From Glandiceps talaboti (taxonomy: Eukaryota > Hemichordata > Enteropneusta > Spengelidae): DNA of 64,000 bases. Positions 33,632 through 45,911 of the stretch are shown here, one piece after another (position 1 is the first letter of the stretch; every line of letters begins with the position of its first letter). The stretch lies in contig NC_135570.1 in assembly GCF_964340395.1 (NCBI RefSeq), positions 6,658,822-6,722,821 on the forward strand, written 5' to 3'. The notes beneath the pieces are model-generated. The model saw nothing but the letters and a program-made list of their open reading frames with translations, searched no databases and was not told the origin of the DNA. Both the position numbers and the translations under genes were made by a program.

Positions 33632-36600
33632 TTAAAATCTTTGGTTCTTTCTCAGCTGCAAAGCATATTCACGGTACTCCTGCTTAGTAAAATTTTTCTG
33701 TGCAGTGACAAAATGGTGAAGAGATCTAGCCTCATACTTGCTCTGATCAAACAGTTGCATGTATAAGTTGATGTTGTTATTAGGGTTGTCTGAATTGAAA
33801 TAGAATGGTCTGGGGCAGTCATAATGCTCTGCACTAGCAATAAATTTTTCACTCTCTTTTCCCTCACTGAGGGCTTTAATATTTTTATGTACTCTATTGC
33901 ACACAAAACATTCAAATGCATCAATGAAGTTCATTTGTTTGTAATCATTAACACCCCAGTTTCTGGATTGCATTTCTGCGAGAAGTTTTTCATTACTGAT
34001 TCCATCTCTCTTGTATTGTAGAAATTTATCATATTCTTCATCATTTGCATCTAAATATTTTATACGCTCCGCCAGTTCTTTAGGCGTAGTAAAGTCATTT
34101 GTCACCAATGCTGAATTTTCTGATGGCAACCAGTCTTTAATGGATGGAGAACCTCGACAGACCGGCACAGATCCAATTTTAAATACACGCCATAACTTTT
34201 CTGTGATGTAATCATCACAAATAGCGTTTTCAAATGATAGGATGAATTTATACTTGGCAAGAATTTCATGGAATTTATGGTTGTCCATTGTGAGTGGATC
34301 TCTTAATTCATCCGGAAGATCCTTGTTATGAAGACAAGCTCCATATGAATCCACATCAACATATTTCATCAGTTCTTCAACATATGAATCTCGGTCAGAT
34401 GGAGGGTCACAATCTGACTGCACATACGCAACAGGCGCAAGACCATTTTTACTCTTCTCTTTCGTTGGCACGAGAAACTCCGTACTTGTCAGGTCTGAAA
34501 GTGTTTCAAGATATTGAGTCGTAATTGGAAAGTCAGACTGCCTTTTGAATGTTGCTGTGTGATTAAACAAAGTAAGGCACTCGGGTTGGTTTAACTTATA
34601 ATTATTCTTGGGTGATTCTTCATGCAGCAAAGCCCACTCATGTTGTGGTTTCCGTGGCAATGGCAAATCATTTGAATGGAAATCAGTGCCGTAGAACATA
34701 AAAACTTGAGTTTTGGGATGTGTGTGAAAATGTCTGTCAACAGTAAAGAAACACTTATCTTGACCACATGTTTTGACTTTTCCTCTTTCACCAGTGAATC
34801 CAGTCCACCAAAGAATAATAGGTACTTTAATGTCCATCTTAGCTGCATCAATATCAAACTTATCATGTTTATCAATGGCTTCTGTTGAAAGGAAAATAAA
34901 GTCTTATAAGAGGTTGTCAATCATCATTTCTTGGCATTTTATAGAGACTTCCTACAATCCATAATAATACCTTATGTATTTTTTAGTGGTAGTTTAAAAC
35001 ACATTAGCGTGAAGATACGTTACCTAGTATATACGGAGTAACCGGAAGACCTATGGTGATCGTGCTTTCTCGCGTACCGCCCCCTTCGCTTGGAACAATG
35101 TCCCTCCAGAAGTGCGCCAGTCACCCAGCCTTGATATTTTTAAGAAGTGCATCAAGACTTATCTGTTTAGCAGAGCCTACTGACATCTCTATATATCCAC
35201 ACTTTTGTAAAGCGCCATTGAACATTGCTACGTAGTGGAGTTTGGCGCTATATAAATCTCTTTGATTGATTGATTGATTGATTGATATATCAGCTAAATC
35301 ATGCACTCAGATTTCTGCAGCTGTTACTGTCAACAATTCAATGCCATAGACTTTTCATATGACAGTAAGAGGGCATTGTATGCTGCTAGTATTTCCATCC
35401 CCTATGTCCTTGTTTTTACACAATACCCACCCATCGAAGTCTATGCCATATGACTATTGGCTGAATGGCTTGACAGAAATATACTGGATAAATTACTTAT
35501 GTTCCGCGTTCGGAACTACTACAAATCATGATTCCAGAGCAAAGAAACAATGTTTTACTAGTAAGTTGTCGTTTCTTTGTTTATGTAAACATTATTGTGC
35601 CCTCTAAGCCAATTTGACGCACCACTGATGCACACAATTTCTAATGATGCACCCAAATTTGGTGTTCCACTATCTCTTACTATGTGGTGAATGTGCCCTC
35701 TAAGCCAATTTGATACGCCACTGATGCACACAATTTCTTGTAACACACCAAAATTTGGTGTTCCTCTATCTCTTACTATGTGGTGAGTGTGCCCTCTAAG
35801 CAAATTTGACATGCCACTGCTGTACACAATTTCTACTGATGCACCAAAATTTGGTGTTCCCCTATCTCTTACTATGTGGTGACTCACAAGAAATGCCAGT
35901 TTTTATCATACTGACCCAGAACAACAAAATTTGGCTGTCATTGGAGGTGGCCTAGACATAATTATAAGTTGTCTAATGCACAGTGATGTCATACTACATT
36001 TGTAGGCTAACTTCTTTGTACACCCTTACAGATCCTTACATGTACTTATATAATCTGTCCTGGAATGACAACCAAAGTTAACATGAACTTGATAAAAAGC
36101 CATAACGTATTACTTTCTATGAGATTCAACTTTCAATGGCAAACAATTTGGTACCAACAAAACCCAAGACATGTTGTTCATCAGCCAATGGTAAATCAAA
36201 TGACTTATACAGGTTATAAACATCGGAGCAGTTAAAACTATCAATCTGTCTTGGTTGACAATTCTTATCAGTTGATGAGGATCGTTGATCAAGACAGATA
36301 AAAAGCTAAATGCTAAAAAAAACTGCTTCAATGTTCTAACGTGTGTAAGTCACTTGATCTACCAAGCTGATGAACAATTTTAGTCAATTTATCACATAAC
36401 AAACAAATTGTGTAATGTTAACTTACTTCCTCTGACTAGCTGTCCTCCATAATCCACATTTTCTTCAATCCAGAACTCATCATATTCGATTCCATTCAGT
36501 GGGCCACCAAATATTATATCATCAGAATTTAAACTTCCTAGAATCTGTATTAAAAAAATACAGATTTATACATATGTACTAGAGATTACTTACACTAGTG

Positions 36601-38046
36601 CACGTTCATACTAATGGTAGTTGCATTGCAGTGAAATAACACAAACATTACTGCATACATGCATGCAAATGACATGCAAATGACATGCAAATGACATGCA
36701 AATGAGAACATGATCATTCATTGCACAGAAAAATATGTGATCGCACATTATCATTTTTATTTCAGATAAATCACAATATTATTACTACTTTTCTGTAAAG
36801 TTAAAAATATGGAATGTGGAGCATTCTCTATAAATAGTGATCAAATTTGTGGTAAAAGTTATGAGTTTTTATAGGGTGCTATCACCTTTCCAGCACATGT
36901 AATTCTGAATTTTTGAATTCTGGAAAAAAAATATGGCAGACTCCCATGATGCATGAGTGCATGTGTGGCATACTTGGGGTATTTGCACAAATGCTTGCAG
37001 TGTTCTCTGTAGCCATACTTTCACGAGAGTAGCAAATCAAAGTGCTGCAGAAAACACTGCAAACGTGAATGCAAATATCCCTCATGAGTACACACACTGT
37101 CACTGACTCATTTAACATAGGTTTCTGTTGTTATTACATACACATGTTTATCTGAAACAGCACATTACCATCATACTTTGCAATCATGTGATTTAATGTG
37201 CAAGAAATGATTGCATCTTCATTTGCATATCATTTGCATACAGGAGATTACTTTTGCAGTATTGCACTGCAATGCAAAATTACCACTAGTATCCTCATCC
37301 ATATGATCACTTTAATTAGGCATCATCCAAAGTAATACATGGCAGTTTAAACCCCAAACTCAATCTTTTTCTTTTTGTATTGACTTATGGTATCATCCTT
37401 GTTAAATATTCCAATCAGTTCAACAATTTTAGACTTTCAAAAGAAATGAATACAAATACAATGTGTACAAGTAGAAGGGAGCAAGTAGAACATTTATGCC
37501 GGGGGGGGGGGGAGAATTTTTTTTATTTTTGGTAAAAAAAACAAACCCAACACATAGCTCGGGAAACAAGTGCCTGTGGTACTGTACCACATCATTCAGA
37601 ATTTAGCCCCCACAGGCACTTGTTTCTCGAGATATACAATAAGGATCATGCAGGCAAATAATATATGAAAGGGGCCTAGGGGTAAAATAATATGGGTTTC
37701 TCAGATCGCGTAAGTCCACACACCGCAAGATATAAAGTTTATATTTCGCGATGTGTGGACTTACCCGATCCTAGAAACCTGTGTTATTTTACCTCGTTCA
37801 TATATTATTTGCCAATTATCTCAATATTGTCGATATTGTATTGTGACATATCTCGGGAAACACATTGCATGTGCCCCCCCCCCCCCCCCGACTTCCCCTG
37901 GCCTGGGCTACTATACTCTAAATACTTGTGAACTAAATGAACCATATTTTATACTGAAATATAAACTTTACCTGCAGGAGAAAAAATAACACCACACAGA
38001 CAGCACAGATGACAAAGAGTCTCCTTTTCCGGGTTAGTGTAGCCAT
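33632..38046 (-). CDS. FUT10: FUT10-type alpha-1,3-fucosyltransferase family protein (protein O-fucosyltransferase)
   Basis: Three coding exons on the minus strand: 38046-37972, 36544-36427 and 34881-33632. They join in frame to 480 residues (human FUT10 is about the same length). Exon 1 encodes a short basic cytosolic tail (MATLTRKRR) and a single hydrophobic anchor (about residues 10-24), giving a type II ER/Golgi membrane topology. The catalytic domain carries the GT10 signature FENAICDDYITEKLW at 281-295, followed by a VPV.RGSPSIKDWLPS segment. Family-specific blocks include HEESPKNNYKL, YVQSDCDPPSDRDSYV and, near the C terminus, DAFECFVC. FUT10 and FUT11 are reported to act as protein O-fucosyltransferases on EMI domains (also called POFUT3/4). 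That activity is from family knowledge, not from this sequence. Intron 1 contains a foldback repeat and a second inverted-repeat element; intron 2 contains a MITE and a CR1-like tail. The start codon is 201 bp from that of the divergent NUDT13 gene. Confidence 0.93.
35040..35290 (+). mobile_element. 3' end of a CR1-like element with GATT tail
   Basis: Translation gives DRAFSRTAP, AWNNVPPEVRQSPSLDIFKK and CIKTYLFSRAY, the C terminus of CR1/L2-type proteins. It is followed by TTGGCGCTATATAAATC and a (GATT)n tail. It lies in intron 2 of FUT10, on the opposite strand to the gene. Confidence 0.8.
35597..35953. mobile_element. MITE of the GTGCCCTCTAA family with threefold internal tandem repeat
   Basis: Three 96-bp units start at 35597, 35693 and 35789 (GTGCCCTCTAAGCCAATTTG...). 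The right end carries the inverted counterpart AAATTTGGCTGTCATTGGAGG. Single-unit relatives are at 48164-48311 and 54205-54375. The open frame through it is an artefact. Confidence 0.75.
36611..37292. mobile_element. Inverted-terminal element with octamer repeats
   Basis: The left end CTAATGGTAGTTGCATTGCAG and the right end TTGCACTGCAATGCAA..TTACCACTAGTA are imperfect inverted repeats. Inside are four ATGCAAAT octamers at 11-bp spacing (36663, 36674, 36685, 36696) and a region shared with 39660-40370. It lies in intron 1 of FUT10. Confidence 0.5.
37500..37892. mobile_element. Foldback element with long imperfect inverted arms
   Basis: The arms meet near 37740. GTAAGTCCACACACCGC on the left mirrors GCGATGTGTGGACTTAC on the right; further out, GGCAAATAATATATGAA mirrors TTCATATATTATTTGCC, and CGAGATAT blocks mirror each other. 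A G run starts it and a C run ends it. It lies in intron 1 of FUT10. Confidence 0.7.
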
Positions 38047-38247
38047 GTTTTCTATAATGTTTTCACGAATGTGAAGTTGGCATCGGATTCGGATACGGGT
38101 TCAAACTCATTTTGGATACGTATCCGAATCTGGTGCCGTCGGCCGGAGGTCACCTGGCAGTCTGGGGTAGTCTGGGGTTTTGTGACACGGTTCGGAAACT
38201 TCGTATTCAGTTCAGTCCTCCATTTGGAGAGTTGAGTTACCTGCACC
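38047..38247. promoter_or_regulatory. Shared divergent promoter between FUT10 and NUDT13
   Basis: Only 201 bp separate the FUT10 ATG (minus strand) from the NUDT13 ATG (plus strand). The interval is richer in G+C than the surrounding DNA and has no obvious TATA box, as is typical of bidirectional housekeeping promoters. Both 5' UTRs must lie here unless there are unseen upstream non-coding exons. Confidence 0.6.
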
Positions 38248-41200
38248 ATGATCTTAGCGTGCAGGAGTGTTTCCAGAAGCTCAATTTGTCAAAGTAATTG
38301 CACATTTGTTCGAAACCAGTCTGACTTTGTACGGAAGTTACGATGGCTACAACACGTAAAGGAGGACGGTGACATTTGCAGGGAGACACTGGTTTCACCG
38401 GCAGCTAAATTTTTACTATTTTTCGATTCAAAACCTCTTCTAAGCACACAGGGAAATGATCTTCAAGTGGCATTCCAAAGTTTAGGAGGTGTGTCTTTAA
38501 ATGTATGTCCATACATAGGCAGTGGATACGTTTCTTCTCCCATCACGATCGCTGTTATACGTACATTGTACCCTGTCCTCTGTGTACGACGTGTTCAAAT
38601 ATAGATAGCGAGTGGACCGTCACGCGGTCGAATGTTCCCCTGGTCATCGTACATGTCGTAGACCCCAAAACGTATATTTTATTATCAAGAGCTATTTATG
38701 ACATATGGACTTCAGTAAACGCAATATAAAAAAATCATATATCCGCACACTAAAATCAAACTCAGTCAATGATTATAATATATGCATGTATGATCAACTT
38801 TTCAAGTTGGATCAAAAGACTGAACTTCGAACCTAAAATGTCTAAATATATGACAAATCTTTTGCAGTCCATTACTAGAATGTATATCATTGATGAACCA
38901 TAGACCCTACATGATGCTTGAACATTCTAACTGTTTCTCTCCCTTTCACGCCTCCACCTTTTCTAACACCTCTGTTTTGTGTGAGCTTTTAACCACTCAT
39001 CCCATAGTTTCTCCGAGTTGATAGAGGGTCGATGCTTACACTCAGTAAATGGTTTCAAAGGGTTGGAATGTTCTTTGAAGTTTTGGTTGTGCATCAAAGA
39101 ACATTTCTATATTTGTCCACATGATTGTTTACATGGCAAAAGTATGAAAAAATAGCCATCTCTAAGTTTGCACTGAGAAATCTATCAAATACCATAACTG
39201 TAGACTTGGCAACTAGATTATTCCCTAGTACTTTATTTTGTTCAGCCAGGGAAAAATGAGTGAGAATTAATAAGGGGCCAGCCCAGGCCTTTCACTTTGT
39301 TTCAAAGATGAGAGAGTTTCAATGATAATACATATATGAAGTTCTTTAATTGGCATGTTTAAAGTTAACATTTTGTTTCTTTCCTCACACAGATTTGCAG
39401 GCAAATCTTCCCAAAACTGAGAGTATATTGGAGTCCTCTATACTTCTCAATAGCCACAATAACAATGACAATGACAGTGCAATATTTGCAATTAATTTAC
39501 CACCCAAGGATCACCTCAGGGATGAGATTCAAGACAAGTTTAATGGTACATTTGTGAATTTCAGAAAAGCCTTATTTCTACTTTCAAATAACAAAGATGT
39601 TAATATACTATCTGAGGTATGTTCTATGACAGAACCCCATGATGTGCAAGTGCTGGGTTTGGATATTCTGGGTATTTGCATAAGTGTGTACAGTATTTTT
39701 TGTGGCCGCACTTTCATGAGCATAGGAAGTGAAAGTGTGGCAGAAAACACCACAACCATGAATGCAAATATCCCTGAGTACTTATACTGGCACTCACATG
39801 GCATGGGGTTCTGTTATTATTATATATGGTTATCTAAGACACCAAATTTCCGTAAAACTTGATATTTAAAACCTGTACAATGAACATTTGCATCCTCATT
39901 TGCATATCATTTGCATGCAGGTATGCAATAGCGTTTTCAGTATTGCACTGCAGTGCAAATACCACTAGTATGTGTTTGTAACTAGTGCAAGTAATTAATT
40001 GCTGGTATATATAATTATGATACAATGGAACCTCCTGACATGCAAATACCAGTGTGACATATTCCTGGTATTTGCATGAGTTCTTGCAGTGTTCTCTGCA
40101 GTTGTACTTACAGCAGTGAGTGCAGCAGCAGAAAGCACAGCATGCATAAGTGCAAATACCCCAAATCCACACAGTTGCACTCATGACAAGTATCATGGGG
40201 TTCTGTAAATATTACACATGTCTTAATATCAAAAGTATATTACGTAAACAATACAACTGTGTGGTGACGTATGATTTCATGTATATGGAAAGGTCAGCAC
40301 TCGCTCGCATACAGGTATGCTGTAATATTCTCACTTCTGCACTACAGTGCAACTATCACTAGTATACAATGCTTTTGTCCTCATACAGATAATTACTAGC
40401 ACATATATAATAAAAGTACTTTTATCAAGAGTATGGAAATGCAAAAAATTGAAAAAGCCAGACTAACACTGAAGACAAAAGTGTATGCAATTATTGGAGG
40501 AATGAAAACACAGACTTGTAGAATGACGTATGCTTTGTGATATATATCACCAAGGGTTTGTTAGATCAATTTATTCCACAATATTTGTAAGTTAAGGAAA
40601 TGCAAGTCACATAGGGGGCCTCGATTATTTTCACTACGCATTGACAAGTAGTGACAAAACAAATATGAGTATTTTCAAGCTGAGTTGAGAAAATATGGAT
40701 GATATTTGTTTACCTTATATGGAGAAAACTATCTGATAACAGTTGATTATTATTACAGCGATTATTTTGAACCAGATCAACTCAAACACGCAACAGCATC
40801 TAACATAATCAACAAGACCAAAATCCACTTTGCGCAACGTGGAATTGCTGACATGATGACTGACAACAGTCCACAATATATAAGCAAGGAATTCTCCACT
40901 TTCACCAGTACATGGGAATTCAAACATACCACTTTCACTAGTACATTGGGATTTAAACATACCACTTTCACCGGTACACCAGTACATGGGGATTCAAACA
41001 CACCACCAACTCACCTTATTGCACAGTCAAAGCAATGGCAAATCAGCTGTAAAGATTGCCAAGAAATTGATAAAGAAAGCCAAACGTAACTGCAAACATA
41101 TCCAAGCAGCACTACTAGAATGAAGAAACACTCCAGATGAAAACGGATTTAGTCCAGTACAGAAATAGATGTCGAGAAGAACACAAACAACAATGCCGAA

Positions 41201-44200
41201 ACATTGTTGAAACCACAAGTAGCAGAGGGAATTAGTGATAACATCATTGATCCATGGTCTTGTTACAAAACTATATATACCGGGGACCTAGTAGGATAGA
41301 TTACCAAAGCCTTCTTGATTTGTACTGTCTACCTCTCCCCCTTAAACTCTAATTTTCTACATTCTGTCTTGCAGGGATTGTCATGCATAAATTGGCATAT
41401 AAATAACAAGTTTTGTTCAAATTGTGGATCACCGACCGAGAAAACACCATCAGGGTCACAGAGAAAGTGTACACAATGTAAAGTTATTAATTACCCCAAG
41501 GTTAGTATATATGTATCTATTCTCGGTACCTGTAATAGAATATCACTGCCTAGGCGATTCATGAAAATAACGAACGTTTGATTTCTTGGTCAACACCATA
41601 ACTCCATGCACTCACAGACAAGGACACACTTCACATACATTACTATAGGCACAAGTGAGAATAAGTCGACCTTTTTCTATTTGGACCCTCTAGCCTGGGT
41701 ATATGGTACTATTGTAGGTACCAAGAATTGAATTTTAAACTTACTATTACAGGTGATCGTGACAAATTTTTTCCACACAGATTTTGACTCTACTATCATG
41801 TTTTTAATGAAAGTTATAATAATGATTACCGGTGCTGGGGATTGCTCTGTTCTGTGATTTTCTTTTTTATGCAGACAAATACACACATAAACACAACCTC
41901 AGATTCTACGGAAATCTAGTCAGGTCTTGGGACTATATGACAGGGCTATGTTGCACACTCCGAATCACGTCACTGTAGAATTGTCAAGGCTTTCCCAGTC
42001 AGTCCACACGCTAATCCAAAGTCACCCAGGTCTGGCAACAAAGCACCTGCAGGCTGTGTGAGTAATCATCCCTGACTCTTCGAGTCATTACTCCAGGAGT
42101 CCCACCCACCCCCACCCCCCACCAATAAACTTGACACTGTACTTTAGAGTTGCACCAGACTAGATTTTAGGATGGCATCTACTCTGTACTCATTTTGTAT
42201 CTCATTGAATTCCATTTTAACTTTCTCTTTTAGATGTCTCCTGTTGCTATAACAGTAGTTCACCATGGTAACCAATGTCTGTTGGCAAGACAACCACAAT
42301 TTCCAGAGGGCATGTATTCTGCATTGGCTGGTTTTTGTGACATTGGTAAATGAATCATCTTTCTTAGGGATGATCACACAATGTCGCATAGCTCATTAAA
42401 ACCATTTAGGACCAAAAAACCTCCCCCTAAGCAAACGTTCACAAGTGCAACATCAGTATGTTTATATATGATGTAAACCATGATGAAAATTGCAGCAGTC
42501 ACACCACAACCATCAGTGCAATGTCAAAACATAAACAAATTGAAACACTACCAGAAACCCAGCACTGTATCTCACATTAGAAGTAAATTTTAGTCAACAT
42601 ATCAATAGTAAATATCAAACCTGTTATCATTGAAAGTATAAAAGTTTTCGAAATTTGGTTAGAAGTGTGAAAATGAAGTTCAGCAACTGCATTGATGCCA
42701 GACCCCCCTCCCCTCCCTTAACAAACAAAGTTCGTTTATTAAGCTTGTGTGACATTGTGCGATCATCCCATATTTTAGTCAGTTAATAATTTTGGTGATG
42801 ACATCACCAACTTTGTTCAGCTATTTATGTAAATTTGGAAGTATTTAGCAGTCTGACATGTGGTACATGTAATATGTATGTATAAATCTTCTTCAAAATT
42901 GCCCAAATATTTCCTGTTACTTCTATTGTCTCAACAGGATTTCCCCCAAAAAATGGACAAATTCATCAAAAACTAAAACGTAAAAATGAAACAGTGATAG
43001 TACAGTGATGAACTCTACAATCTACTTTCTGGTCCACGTAGACTGACAGATTTATTGGTGTGGACACTCATGACAACACTGTGGAGCAATCACAGTGATG
43101 AATCAATCAATCTAGGGTTGAATATTTTGACAGAAAAAGTTGAAGTTTGCTGTTATTGTTGTGTCTGTGTGTACTAATAGGTGAGACTATGGAGATGGCA
43201 GTAGAGAGAGAGGTCGCAGAGGAAGTTGGTTTGGAAGTAGATGAAATATCATACTACCATTCACAACATTGGTCATTTCCGGCTACTAGTTTGATGCTTG
43301 GTTGTCATGCCAGATTAAAACCAAATACAACAGATCAGGTAAATTCAAGACTCAAAGCATTTTTTTTAAAGGACCAGTAATATTTGTTGATGCTGGATAA
43401 TTCTTTAAGTTTTCATAAACTTATCTCACAAGAACTCCACTGAGAGTCAACCTCCATGGGTTCATTGTAATGCAGGATCTAGGAGGAAACTGGAGTGGCC
43501 AGGGAAAACCTGCATTGTACAATAGAGTAACGACACTCCTCTTACTTATTTCATCAAACCCAACCCAAGCCGCAGTGCCAGCCATTGATAACCCAGTTCA
43601 GATGGAAGATCAAAATTTTCAAGAGCGAAAATAGTTTGTCAGAACTATAGAAAAGTTGGTCCTGAACAAAAGTGATACTATCTTATCCTTTAAAGGCTCC
43701 ACTAACAAGATAGCACATATGTGAGAACCTGGGACTGAATTATGATACTGGTTCCCAACAAAATTCTGCTAGGCCAGTGTAGGGAAATCTAGTTTTACTA
43801 AGGTTTGGGCACCTCTGTAACGGAGAAGGGATATCTGGTCAAACATGCATCAATTTCCCATACCTTGGTTCTGTAATTTTGGTGAGGAAACCAGGTGAAA
43901 TATCCAAGAAACTCTGGCAGATTTTACAACTGACCACCCTTACCAACAACAATACATTAAACATGTGTGGATATGCAGTCTCTTCTCATCATAACTTGTA
44001 TATGTATGTTATGGTAGACTGCACTGCATCCATACAAAATTGGCACTATTATAGATATTAGAAATTGAGAAATGTTTCAGAGTTCTATAATTAACAACTT
44101 TTCCCTTTGTTACAGATTTCTATCGATAAACAAGAATTGGAAGATGCAAGATGGTTTCACAGAGAAGAAATAAAAGAAGTCATGAATTTGCAGTCCAAAG

Positions 44201-44307
44201 ATTCATCAGCAAGAATTCCCAATCCAGGAGCTAGTTTTTGGCTTCCACCACCTATAGCCATTGCACATCACCTTATTAAATCGTGGGCACTGAGAGACAA
44301 TGTCTGA
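38248..44307 (+). CDS. NUDT13: NUDT13-type mitochondrial NAD(P)H pyrophosphatase
   Basis: Six exons: 38248-38488, 39393-39616, 41375-41500, 42234-42345, 43181-43338 and 44116-44307. They join in frame to 350 residues, close to the length of human NUDT13 (about 352). The basic, hydroxylated N terminus ([12 protein letters not shown]) suits a mitochondrial targeting peptide. An NADH-pyrophosphatase zinc ribbon uses Cys169, 172, 187 and 190. The Nudix box is complete at 230-252: Gly230, Glu236, REVAEEVG from Arg244. It is followed by SQHWSFP (compare SQPWPFP of NADH pyrophosphatases), which specifies dinucleotide substrates. The enzyme is expected to split NADH or NADPH into NMNH plus AMP or 2',5'-ADP in mitochondria. 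Exon 1 ends at GGAG/GTGTGT, a weaker donor chosen because phase and similarity agree. Intron 2 carries a gypsy-like integrase remnant and intron 4 a dispersed repeat. Confidence 0.92.
39640..40370. repeat. Repeats related to the 36611-37292 element
   Basis: Two stretches carry GGTATTTGCAT, GTGTTCTCTGCAG, AGTGCAAATACC and ACTGCAGTGCAAATACCACTAGTAT words like the FUT10 intron element. Arrangement and ends are unclear. They lie in intron 2 of NUDT13. Confidence 0.5.
40690..41215 (+). mobile_element. Remnant of an LTR-retrotransposon integrase (Ty3/gypsy type)
   Basis: The frame at 40706-41089 keeps [13 protein letters not shown] and MMTDNSPQY, the first two acidic blocks of an integrase core, then a locally triplicated 30-36-bp segment ([19 protein letters not shown]). 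After a frame change come [10 protein letters not shown] and [11 protein letters not shown] with stops. It is clearly dead. No LTRs were seen. It lies in intron 2 of NUDT13. Confidence 0.75.
42420..42770. repeat. Dispersed repeat, copy A
   Basis: Shares with 44690-45050 the words CTACCAGAAACCCAGCAC, AGAAGTAAATTT, GTTAGAAGTG and TTGCATTGATGCCAGACCCC. The family is unidentified. Lies in intron 4 of NUDT13. Confidence 0.6.
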
Positions 44308-45911
44308 TAAATCAATCCTGTTTGAGAAATTTGATTCAAGCAATTGATTTACAATGATGTATGAAACAATATGCATCTGAAAAACAAAAGAACTAAAGAT
44401 AAATTGAAATATTGTCACCCATATAGTGGTACAAATGCATTGGTCTTCCCGAAGAGGCCTGCCACTTTGCATACAATGTGGTACATAAATTTTTTTTAAT
44501 TTCCCATCTTCCAGTTTGCCATATTAAAGAGAAAGTCAGTTTAGTAGAAACAAATCGCTATCTGGCTTCAGAAACAGCTTGCTAACATAGCTACATTTTA
44601 TTGTCTGGCTTGACGAAAATTGAAGTAAAATTGCATTTCAATCAACTGAAAAAATATATGTTGCCATGTACTTAGGGCAACCAACTTTTGTAAGGACAAT
44701 TGCACAATATGGTGAAAACTATAGCGGTCACACCACTACAATCAATGTAATATAAAAACATGATTGTAAACACATTAATATACTACCAGAAACCATAAAC
44801 ACATTAATATACTACCAGAAACCCAGCACCATATCTCACTTTAGAAGTAAATTTGTATCAACTCATCAACATCTCAGTAGTAAATACAAAAGCTGCTATA
44901 ATTGAAGGAGTGGAAGTTTTCCGTCAAAATTTTGTTAGAAGTGCGAAAATGAATTTTGGCAATTGCATTAATGCCAGACCCCCACTGGTGATGAAAAGAA
45001 GTGGTCTTAAGATTGTCATCAAATCACACAATGTAGCAAGACTTTTTTGAGCAGACAACTCAAACAATTTCCATTGTAGACTTTTACTGTCCAATGGCAT
45101 TACTCCTCTTCCTTGATCAATATTTAGCTCCCCCACCCTCTGAATGTAAACTGAAAGATCAGCTGTTGTGGGTGCTTGCATCTGTTTAAGGGGAGGGATG
45201 ATGAGACGCCCCCAGCAATGTATTTTACAGGACAACGTAACAACGTAGTCATATACTTGGGTACTGGGTAATAAGTGCATTTGTAAGTGTAGAAAATAGA
45301 AGAAAAATCTGCATGAATTTGTGCAAGCAGGATGTAATTGAATACAGGGTAATGAATAAAAGTGATTTTACTGACGTAATGTTGTTCTAGTATTTGACAT
45401 GGTATGGTTGAAGCAGATGTAAATTTGTAATCGTTGTTTGGGACGTCTTTCTTTTCATGGGTGTTAATTTCCAGAAATTGTGTTAATCTACGAGTGGAAA
45501 CTAACTATTCTTTCAACCTTCTGAGTTTGTCTATCACAAGCTGTGCTATAACTCTTACTTGTGATGATTTTCCCCCGTTTAAAATAATAAAGTTTACTTC
45601 AATGATCATTAAAAAGACAAACTGTTCATCCGATAAATCTCACTCCCTACTCACTCACACACGACTTGTGACATAACACAAAACACCAGAGCATTCACGC
45701 AGTTCAGTTTTGGTGAAGCTGATAGTTTATTGTATGGATGTGTGAGTAATGCATTGTTTACTAGCCAGCCTTGGCCACATCAAAATTTGCTTAGTATTAC
45801 ACCGGGGAGTGAAATATTACACAAACTCATTATGTCGTGTGTTTATCACCAGCCTTTTTTAATACATTTGGTAAAATGTAATTACAGATCAAAGTTCAAA
45901 GATTTTGCTTT
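44308..45911. other. NUDT13/RPL34 convergent 3' interval
   Basis: It holds the NUDT13 3' UTR (candidate AATAAA at 45355-45360), the second copy of a dispersed repeat at 44690-45050 and the RPL34 3' end. No further gene seen. Confidence 0.45.
44690..45050. repeat. Dispersed repeat, copy B
   Basis: Partner of 42420-42770, with an extra short tandem duplication of AAACACATTAATATACTACC (about 44769 and 44803). Confidence 0.6.

Noticed and set aside
35558-35887. Tandem-repeat protein with [14 protein letters not shown] units
   Set aside because: It is the reverse strand of a triplicated MITE; single MITE copies elsewhere give the same peptide without a gene.
40706-41089. Coding exon of NUDT13
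   Set aside because: It matches a retroelement integrase core, and exons 2 and 3 of NUDT13 already join in frame.
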